16,607 nucleotides of DNA. It comes from CAZJQD01 sp964548165 [NCBI: uncultured bacterium] (lineage in GTDB: Bacteria; UBA8481). Positions 7,240 to 12,289 of this stretch are shown in pieces (the first letter of the stretch is position 1; each line of letters begins with the position of its first letter). The notes below the pieces were generated by a model. That model had not been told where the DNA came from. It did no database searches and was given only the letters and a program-made list of their open reading frames with translations. The stretch covers positions 1-16,607 of the forward strand of contig CAZJQD010000063.1 in NCBI GenBank assembly GCA_964548165.1. The letters run 5' to 3'. Made by a program: the position numbers and the translations under genes.

Positions 7240-7354
7240 GGTGCCAGGCGGCTACTTTGCTACTTTGGGACCCGCTGTCGGGCGCGTATCATTTCCGCGG
7301 GCACTGAGCCTCGGTTCAGCGAGAGCGAACGCAGCAAAGTGGCAGCCTGGCACC
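7240..7354. repeat. 115-bp inverted-repeat element (MITE/REP-like)
   Basis: The left arm (7240-7261) and right arm (7333-7354) are inverted copies that match at 20 of 22 positions. The outer 10 bases are GGTGCCAGGC / GCCTGGCACC and the inner 8 ACTTTGCT / AGCAAAGT. The left arm also carries a tandem duplication GCTACTTT-GCTACTTT (7251-7266). Between the arms are two smaller hairpins: CCCG-CTGT-CGGG (7271-7282) and CTGAGC-CTCG-GTTCAG (7304-7319, one G-T pair). No reading frame is evident inside. It fills most of the 149-nt divergent gap between isocitrate dehydrogenase and the repair gene. The pattern fits a small non-autonomous mobile element or a REP-type palindromic repeat. Confidence 0.7.
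7265..7292 (+). promoter_or_regulatory. Candidate promoter of the DNA repair gene, inside the repeat element
   Basis: TTGGGA (7265-7270), 16 nt spacer, TATCAT (7287-7292). Transcription would start near 7299, giving a leader of about 77 nt that includes the 7304-7319 hairpin and the right arm of the inverted repeat. If real, the repeat element supplies the promoter. Confidence 0.4.
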
Positions 7355-7375
7355 GGGGGGGACGAGGGAGGAAGG

Positions 7376-8053
7376 ATGACCGTCCAGGAAGTCATGGCGA
7401 CGCTTGAGCGGCTCGGGAAGCCGCAGACGGCGGCGATCTACAGGCGTCATGGGTCGGGCGAGAATGTCTTCGGCGTTCTGACATCGGAGCTCGGGAAGCT
7501 CAAGAAGAAGATCAGGATCAACCACGCCCTGGCAAAGGCGCTCTGGAAGACCGGCAACACCGAGGCGCGGATCCTCGCGCTCCAGGTGGCCGATCCCGGG
7601 AGGGTGACGCGCGCTGATGCGGATGCGCTGTTGAAGGACGGGCCCGTCCGCTTCCTGGGATGCTACCTCTGCGCGCTCATTGCCCAGAGCCCCATTGCCG
7701 AAACGACCATGCGCGCATGGATGAAGTCCGGTGACGAGGACGCCCGCGTGATGGGATACGGGATTCTTTCTGCTCGATTGAAGGATCATCCAGGCTCGGT
7801 CAGCTCGGGCGAGGTGGCGAAGGTCCTGGCGACGATCGAGAAGAAGATCCAGGGCTCACCAAATATGGCTCGCCACGCCATGAACTCGGCGCTGATCGCG
7901 ATCGGCGTCTTCCGGCCGGAGTTCCAGGAGCGGGCGATCGACGTCGCCCGCCGCATCGGCAAGGTCGAGGTCGACCACGGTGAGACCTGTTGCAAGACGC
8001 CGGACGCGGTCTCGTACATCCTCAAGGCGTCGAAGCGACGACGCTGCCCCTGA
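7376..8053 (+). CDS. DNA alkylation repair protein, AlkD-like HEAT-repeat family
   Basis: A 225-residue, largely alpha-helical protein. The segment KLKKKIRINHALAKALWKTG (about 42-61) followed by NTEARILALQVADP matches the HEAT-like repeat signature of the AlkD family (PF08713). These glycosylases bind distorted duplex DNA and remove positively charged alkylated bases such as 3- and 7-alkylpurines. The C-terminal motif KVEVDHGETCCKTPDAVSYI recurs in a soil-bacterial branch of these proteins, by my recollection. Identity of the catalytic Asp and Trp residues cannot be fixed without alignment, so activity is inferred. The ATG at 7376 has a GGAGG site (7367-7371), only 4 nt away. The frame stays open upstream to 7220, but that part overlaps the divergent gene and repeat and reads as non-coding. 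A separate promoter follows it, so it looks monocistronic. Confidence 0.86.
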   Translation: MTVQEVMATLERLGKPQTAAIYRRHGSGENVFGVLTSELGKLKKKIRINHALAKALWKTGNTEARILALQVADPGRVTRADADALLKDGPVRFLGCYLCALIAQSPIAETTMRAWMKSGDEDARVMGYGILSARLKDHPGSVSSGEVAKVLATIEKKIQGSPNMARHAMNSALIAIGVFRPEFQERAIDVARRIGKVEVDHGETCCKTPDAVSYILKASKRRRCP

Positions 8054-8069
8054 CGCCGATTCGCTTGCG

Positions 8070-8099
8070 TTGACGGGGGGCCGGCAGGGCGGGGATAAT
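8070..8099 (+). promoter_or_regulatory. Sigma70-type promoter of the ferredoxin operon
   Basis: TTGACG (8070-8075), 18 nt spacer, GATAAT (8094-8099). Predicted transcription start is near 8106, giving a leader of about 60 nt, unlike the leaderless genes elsewhere in the window. Confidence 0.65.
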
Positions 8100-8124
8100 C
8101 GACGTCGCGGGCGCCGCCTGGGCT

Positions 8125-8141
8125 GGCTACGCCCCGTAGCC
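8125..8141 (+). promoter_or_regulatory. Hairpin in the ferredoxin operon leader
   Basis: GGCTAC-GCCCC-GTAGCC forms a perfect 6-bp stem with a 5-nt loop in the predicted 5' leader. It ends 11 nt before the GAGGAG ribosome site (8153-8158). There is no T-tract, so a terminator for the upstream repair gene is unlikely; a translational or RNA-stability role is possible but unproven. Confidence 0.35.
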
Positions 8142-8167
8142 GATCACGTCCCGAGGAGTGGGAAACC

Positions 8168-8368
8168 ATGACCATCAAGAAAGTCTGGATCGAGGAAGGG
8201 TGCATCTCGTGCAGCCTGAGCGTCGATACGTGCCACGAGGTCTTCGAGATGGCCGACGACGGTGTCCGGGTGAAGGCGGGGATCACGGACTTTTCGCCCT
8301 ACGAAGAGCGGATCCGCGAGGCCGCGGACGGATGCCCGGTGCAGGTGATCAAGTTCGAGGAGGCCTGA
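8168..8368 (+). CDS. Single-cluster ferredoxin with atypical cysteine motif
   Basis: A 66-residue acidic protein with the fold signature of one-cluster bacterial ferredoxins: an N-terminal VWIEEGCISC, a HEVFEM segment, and a C-terminal ADGCPVQVI. The usual motif is C-x2-C-x2-C-x3-C-P plus a distal C-P. Here the cysteines are Cys12, Cys15, Cys22 and Cys56. The third ligand position is Ser18, and the proline after Cys22 is His23. The nucleotide sequence shows AGC for Ser18 and CAC for His23. The protein may hold a [3Fe-4S] cluster, or a [4Fe-4S] cluster with serine or Cys22 as the fourth ligand. It would carry electrons in the cytoplasm. A strong GAGGAG site lies 9 nt upstream and a good promoter at 8070. 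First gene of an operon with an ABM-fold protein, 1 nt downstream, and an alcohol dehydrogenase. Confidence 0.85.
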   Translation: MTIKKVWIEEGCISCSLSVDTCHEVFEMADDGVRVKAGITDFSPYEERIREAADGCPVQVIKFEEA

Positions 8369-8369
8369 G

Positions 8370-8678
8370 ATGATCGCGGTCACCGTGAGCGTCAGGGTCA
8401 AGCCGGGATGCGAGGCCGATTTCATCGCGGCGACGAAGGCGAACCACGACGGCTCGGTGAAGGAACCGGGATGCTTGCGGTTCGACCTGTTGCAGGTTCG
8501 CGGCGAGGTCGGGGCCTTTCTCCTCTACGAGGCCTGGGAATCGGACGCGGCGGCATTGTCGCACAAGGAGACCGATCACTACAGGGCGTGGCGGGCGGCG
8601 GTGGAGCCCTGGATGGCCGAACCGCGCCGTGGGATCACGCACGAGATCATCTGCCCGGAGGATCGCGGCGCGTGGTGA
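8370..8678 (+). CDS. ABM-fold (antibiotic biosynthesis monooxygenase-like) protein
   Basis: A 102-residue protein of the dimeric alpha+beta-barrel ABM family (PF03992), the group of YgiN quinol monooxygenase and LsrG isomerase. The start MIAVTVSVRVKPGCEADFIAA is the first strand and helix. EPGCLRFDLLQ (32-42) and FLLYEAWESDAAALSHKETDHYRAW are the typical central strand and second-helix pattern, with His65 and His70 near the usual active-site region. Members oxidise small aromatic or quinol substrates without a metal or flavin, or are merely structural relatives, so the reaction is unknown. The ATG at 8370 follows the ferredoxin stop by 1 nt and has GAGGAGG at 8357-8363, so the two are cotranscribed and probably coupled. 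The C-terminal tail (RGITHEIICPEDRGAW) extends past the core fold. Being next to a ferredoxin and a dehydrogenase suggests a small redox pathway. Confidence 0.86.
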   Translation: MIAVTVSVRVKPGCEADFIAATKANHDGSVKEPGCLRFDLLQVRGEVGAFLLYEAWESDAAALSHKETDHYRAWRAAVEPWMAEPRRGITHEIICPEDRGAW

Positions 8679-8706
8679 GGCCGCGGCTTTCCATCACGAG
8701 GCACGC

Positions 8707-9921
8707 GTGAGCGACGAGGGCAGTCGACCCGCGGGGGCTGGCGCCTCGTTCGATGCGGGTCGATTGCCGAGGCTTGTATTCGGCGCCGGCAGGTTCTCGG
8801 AACTGGCCCCGCTCGTCGGACGGCTGGGCCGGAACGCGCTCGTGGTCACCGGCGGGCGGTCCCTGGCCGCGTCGGGAAAGCTGGAGCGGGCGCAGGCGGC
8901 GCTCAGGGCCTCGGGCATTGCCGTCCGCCATGCGGCGGTGAGCGGTGAGCCCTCGCCGGAGTTCATCGACGAGACGGCGGACGCGTGCCGGGGGCACGTC
9001 GACGTCGTGGTCGCCATTGGCGGCGGAAGCGCGCTCGACGCCGGCAAGGCCATCGCCGCGATGATCCCTCACGAGGGCTCGGTGGCCGATTATCTCGAGG
9101 GCGTGGGCACGCGCGTTCATGACGGGAGGCGCGTGGCCCTGGTGGCGGTGCCGACCACGGCGGGGACCGGGAGCGAGGCGACGAAGAACGCGGTGGTCTC
9201 GCGGGTGGGCGAGCAAGGGTATAAGAAGTCCCTGCGCGCCGAGGGACTCGTCCCGGATGTGGCTCTCCTCGATGCCGAGTTGACGATGGAGTGTCCGGCG
9301 CCGGTGGTCGCCGCATGCGGGCTCGACGCCTTCACCCAGCTCCTGGAATCCTACCTGTCGCCCACGGCTTCCCCCTTCACGGATGCTCTGGCCATTGACG
9401 GCATCGAACGCCTATCGGGCGTCCTCGAGTCGGTCGTCGCGATGGCGACCGGCGATGTTCCGGAGGATGCGGGCACGCGCGGCGAGGCGCTCTACGCCGC
9501 TTATCTGTCCGGCGTCTGCCTGGCCAACGCCGGCCTGGGGATCGTTCATGGCCTGGCTTCGCCGCTGGGAGCGCGGTTTCCGATCCCGCACGGTGTCGCC
9601 TGCGGGACGCTCCTGGCGCCGGCGACCGCGGCCAATGTCGCCGCGCTACGACGCAGTGGGACCGATCCGCGTGCCCTGGCGAAGTTCGCCGCCGTCGGAC
9701 GGCGCGTCCTCGGGAACCCGGACCTCGACGATGCGTTCTCCATCGACGCGTTCCTGGCGCTCCTGGCGGACTGGGTCGAGCGCTTTGGCATGGCCAGGCT
9801 CTCTGAGTTCGGCGTGGGAGAGGAGCACCTGGACGCGCTGGCCGCGTCCGCAGGTCAAAAGACGAATGCCGTCGCGCTCAGCCGGGACGCGATCGCAGGC
9901 ATCCTCCGCTCACGTCTCTAG
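8707..9921 (+). CDS. Iron-type alcohol dehydrogenase with one replaced metal ligand
   Basis: A 404-residue group III dehydrogenase. The cofactor-binding loop AIGGGSALDAGKAIA (103-117) and VPTTAGTGSEATKNAV (148-163) are clear. In FucO-like enzymes the metal is held by Asp, His, His and His; here the equivalents are Asp207, Gln211, His281 and His295 (CGLDAFTQ, IVHGLASPLG, IPHGVACG). The second ligand is thus Gln. His295 and His281 keep the 14-residue spacing of the family. I recall environmental relatives with a DALTQ motif, so this may be a subgroup with altered metal use rather than a dead enzyme. The probable reaction is NAD(P)-linked oxidation of an alcohol or reduction of an aldehyde; the substrate is unknown. 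The GTG at 8707 has a GAGG site 5 nt upstream and lies 28 nt after the ABM gene. An ATG at 8629 would overlap that gene and add an Arg-rich tail. Last gene of the ferredoxin operon. Confidence 0.88.
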   Translation: MSDEGSRPAGAGASFDAGRLPRLVFGAGRFSELAPLVGRLGRNALVVTGGRSLAASGKLERAQAALRASGIAVRHAAVSGEPSPEFIDETADACRGHVDVVVAIGGGSALDAGKAIAAMIPHEGSVADYLEGVGTRVHDGRRVALVAVPTTAGTGSEATKNAVVSRVGEQGYKKSLRAEGLVPDVALLDAELTMECPAPVVAACGLDAFTQLLESYLSPTASPFTDALAIDGIERLSGVLESVVAMATGDVPEDAGTRGEALYAAYLSGVCLANAGLGIVHGLASPLGARFPIPHGVACGTLLAPATAANVAALRRSGTDPRALAKFAAVGRRVLGNPDLDDAFSIDAFLALLADWVERFGMARLSEFGVGEEHLDALAASAGQKTNAVALSRDAIAGILRSRL

Positions 9922-9923
9922 GA

Positions 9924-10682
9924 TCAGCGGGCCCGGGTCCTCGTCATTCTCGCGTTGACGAGGCGGATGGGGAAGTTGGGGACGTGGACGCGGACGCGGG
10001 TGCGGAGCCAGCGGAACATGCCCTGGGCGGCGGGCATCGTGCCCTCCAGGACGATCGATGCGACGAACTCACTGCGATCCTCGGCCTGCGTGCCGGCGAA
10101 GAACGATCGCGCCTCCTCGGCGTCGTAGACATTCTCGACCCGGCGCACCTGGACCGAAGAGGACTCGACGAGGAACTGCGAGAAGTCCCACTCCGCGAAG
10201 ACAGCGGGCTCGGCGACCAGTTCCTTGAGGATGTCGAAGGCGATGCTGTCGCGGGTATCGATCAGCCAGGACTGTTGGCTCACCCAGCGGAGCTCGAACG
10301 CCTGGAGGCTGTCCTCGTGGGAGGATGAGGCGATCGAGCCGGCGCCGGGCGCGGCATCCGCGAAGAGGGGACCCAGGAACCGATCCCCGGCGGGAAGAAG
10401 CGAGGCGAGGGGGACGGCGGAGGACCGGATCATGATCGCCTGGCGATGGTCGCCGGGGGCGGCCACGTAACTGCAGAAGGCGGCATCCGCGCGATAGGTG
10501 ACGCCACCCGTGGTGACGGTCCCGTCTCGGAATGAGGAGGTCACGCCGTCCACCGATGCGCGACCGGCGAAGGCGATGGGGCCGAGCGGACTTTCGGGCC
10601 AGGCGACGATCTCGTCGGCCCGGGCGGGAAGGGCCGCGAGGTGGAAGACGACGGCGATCGCGATGGCAAGGCTGATGCGCAT
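9924..10682 (-). CDS. Secreted protein of unknown function
   Basis: A 252-residue protein. The N-terminus MRISLAIAIAVVFHLAALPARA is a clear Sec signal peptide with likely cleavage after ALPARA (about residue 22), so the mature protein is exported. There is no lipobox cysteine and no second membrane segment. The mature part appears beta-rich with short helices. It includes FDILKELVAEPAVFAEWDFSQF near the middle and ends in a basic tail, RLVNARMTRTRAR. I recognise no catalytic motif or family. The ATG at 10682 fits the signal peptide; a TATGAT box lies 12 nt upstream. Only 2 nt separate its stop from that of the convergent alcohol dehydrogenase gene. It lies 77 nt downstream of the 5'-nucleotidase on the same strand, so both its own promoter and read-through are possible. 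Confidence 0.8.
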   Translation of the reverse strand: MRISLAIAIAVVFHLAALPARADEIVAWPESPLGPIAFAGRASVDGVTSSFRDGTVTTGGVTYRADAAFCSYVAAPGDHRQAIMIRSSAVPLASLLPAGDRFLGPLFADAAPGAGSIASSSHEDSLQAFELRWVSQQSWLIDTRDSIAFDILKELVAEPAVFAEWDFSQFLVESSSVQVRRVENVYDAEEARSFFAGTQAEDRSEFVASIVLEGTMPAAQGMFRWLRTRVRVHVPNFPIRLVNARMTRTRAR

Positions 10683-10694
10683 GAAAGCGCTCTC

Positions 10695-10723
10695 ATCATA
10701 GGACAATGGAGAGTCACCGTCAC
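10695..10723 (-). promoter_or_regulatory. Candidate promoter of the secreted-protein gene
   Basis: On the minus strand: GTGACG (10723-10718), 17 nt spacer, TATGAT (10700-10695), then 12 nt to the ATG at 10682. The 5' leader would be only a few nucleotides long. Confidence 0.45.
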
Positions 10724-10759
10724 GCGCGCGGTGAGGCGCGGCCCTCGCCCCCGGCAGGC

Positions 10760-12175
10760 TCAATCGTGGGGCAGGGAACCCGGGAAGGATCGGAGCCTCA
10801 GGAAGGGGGTTGCGGCCAGGAAGTTGGCGACGCGGGAGAAGTAGAGGTCGGCGTAATTCTCCACCATTCGGGCGAAGAGGCTCTTCTCGTTGCCTGAGCG
10901 CATGAGAAGCCCCCACCGCGGATTCCCGAGCGCTCCGGCGGCGCGCGCCAGCGGCGCGACCCGGGCGTCGATGGCGGCGATGCGGCGACGTAGAGCGGCG
11001 GGCGAGCGGGGGGCCATGCCGGCGGCGCGGGTCGGACCCTGGCGCCCTTTGCGAGCGCGAAGGCCGGCGAGCCGCGCCGAGGCCAGTTCCGCCTCCGCCG
11101 CCTCCTTTTCGCTCATCAGTTGATCCAGCACCGCGGCCTTCCGCGCGAAGCCGTCCGTGACCGCGATCTCCTCCTCGAGTTCCCTGAGCACCAGCGCGGT
11201 CCGCCACCGGAGGACGCTCTTGGAGACCTGGCAATCGCCGATAATGTGGTCGCCCACGTAGAGGATACGGTCGCCGTCGACGCCGAGGCGCTTCTCCACA
11301 AGCGCCGCGTTGCCGCCCCAGAAGGTGATGCCGGATCTCAAGCCCCGTACCGAGACCGAGAGCCGGGATCGGGCCTCGTCGACGACCTCGTAGAGCGGAC
11401 GAGGCGACGCGAAGAACGCGGGCTTGTCCGCCGAGACGATGACGATCTCGAAGAGGTCGCGCCATTTCATGCCGCGTGGCAGGTGCGGGCCGTAGGCGTA
11501 GGTGAGGACGGCATTGGTGTAATGCCAGTCGGAGTTCGTGATGAGCATGAGCTTCTTGCCCGCGGCCTTCTGATCGAGAAGGGCCTGGGGCGCCTCGGCG
11601 TCCGCCACGATGAATCGCTCGGGGTGCGCGAGGATCTTCGGCTTGAGCTCGCCCTCGAAGTAGGCGCGGTCGGTGGAGGTCCGGATGCGGCGGTGGAGGT
11701 CGGCGTAGGAAGCCGCGCCGGGCAGTCGGCCCTTGTCGAAGAGATCGACGAGCTGGGCGTAGAGACAGCCCTCGGAGAGCGCGAAGAGCGTGGTAAGGAT
11801 ATGGAATCGGGGCTTGTCGACGTCGATCAGCGTTCGCGCGTACAGGCGTCGCGTTTCCTCCGCGGGAAGGCGCTTCGCGCCATGGGCGGCCTGCTTGACG
11901 AATCCCGATCGGTTGACCTTCAGGATGTTGCCGAGCTCGACATCGAGCACGAGCCCGCGGATGACCGTGTCCGGGTCGAACTTCAGCCGGGACAGGGGCC
12001 ATCCGGAGGCCGCGAGCCGCCTCTTGATGTACTCGTAGGCGTGCTTCTCATAGGCGTCGACGTGGTAGTGAACGAGCGTGTAGTCCATGTCGTAGCCGAT
12101 GGCGTCGATCTGGGTGAGGTCGACGAGGCGGTTGCAGAAGACGCGGCGGGAATGGGGGGCGGACGGCCTGGACAT
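10760..12175 (-). CDS. HAD-superfamily 5'-nucleotidase, NT5C2-like
   Basis: A 471-residue cytoplasmic phosphatase of the 5'-nucleotidase family (PF05761), related to eukaryotic cytosolic purine nucleotidase. All HAD motifs are visible: motif I GYDMDYTLVH with nucleophile Asp29 and acid/base Asp31, motif II LITNSDWHYT (Thr213), motif III Lys251, and motif IV YVGDHIIGDC with Asp309 and Asp314. The family dephosphorylates nucleoside monophosphates, mainly IMP and GMP in characterised members. The long C-terminal part (about 350-471) includes a charged helical, probably coiled-coil stretch (EKEAAEAELASARLAGLRAR) and ends with a conserved-looking NYADLYFSRVANFL segment. The ATG at 12175 lies 6 nt after a TATCGT box, giving a leaderless message. 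In-frame sequence further upstream runs through the divergent kinase gene and is not coding. Nucleotide salvage or turnover is the likely role. Confidence 0.9.
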   Translation of the reverse strand: MSRPSAPHSRRVFCNRLVDLTQIDAIGYDMDYTLVHYHVDAYEKHAYEYIKRRLAASGWPLSRLKFDPDTVIRGLVLDVELGNILKVNRSGFVKQAAHGAKRLPAEETRRLYARTLIDVDKPRFHILTTLFALSEGCLYAQLVDLFDKGRLPGAASYADLHRRIRTSTDRAYFEGELKPKILAHPERFIVADAEAPQALLDQKAAGKKLMLITNSDWHYTNAVLTYAYGPHLPRGMKWRDLFEIVIVSADKPAFFASPRPLYEVVDEARSRLSVSVRGLRSGITFWGGNAALVEKRLGVDGDRILYVGDHIIGDCQVSKSVLRWRTALVLRELEEEIAVTDGFARKAAVLDQLMSEKEAAEAELASARLAGLRARKGRQGPTRAAGMAPRSPAALRRRIAAIDARVAPLARAAGALGNPRWGLLMRSGNEKSLFARMVENYADLYFSRVANFLAATPFLRLRSFPGSLPHD

Positions 12176-12181
12176 GTTCCC

Positions 12182-12210
12182 ACGATAGAGGGGGGGAGCG
12201 AACGCATCAA
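12182..12210 (-). promoter_or_regulatory. Sigma70-type promoter of the 5'-nucleotidase gene (leaderless)
   Basis: On the minus strand: TTGATG (12210-12205), 17 nt spacer, TATCGT (12187-12182), 6 nt, ATG at 12175. It shares a 114-nt divergent gap with the kinase promoter. Confidence 0.65.
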
Positions 12211-12254
12211 CGGCAAACGAGCCGGAAACCGGGGAGGTGGCGCCGGCGGGCCCC

Positions 12255-12283
12255 TTGTTCCGGTTCTCGCACGGGGCTATCCT
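12255..12283 (+). promoter_or_regulatory. Sigma70-type promoter of the histidine kinase gene (leaderless)
   Basis: TTGTTC (12255-12260), 17 nt spacer, TATCCT (12278-12283), then 6 nt to the ATG at 12290, with no ribosome site. An imperfect inverted repeat (12222-12234 / 12251-12263) overlaps the -35 and could be an operator. Confidence 0.6.
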
Positions 12284-12289
12284 TTCGGT

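Noticed and set aside
7220-7375. Upstream extension of the AlkD-like gene to an ATG at 7220
   Set aside because: It overlaps the start of isocitrate dehydrogenase and the inverted-repeat element. A ribosome site supports 7376.
7227-7375. CRISPR-like or tRNA-like structure in the divergent gap
   Set aside because: Only one inverted pair and one 8-nt tandem duplication occur, with no spaced direct repeats and no cloverleaf or T-loop consensus.
11120-12289. In-frame upstream extension of the histidine kinase
   Set aside because: It is antisense to the 5'-nucleotidase and to the divergent promoter region. The promoter and the PAS domain place the true start at 12290.
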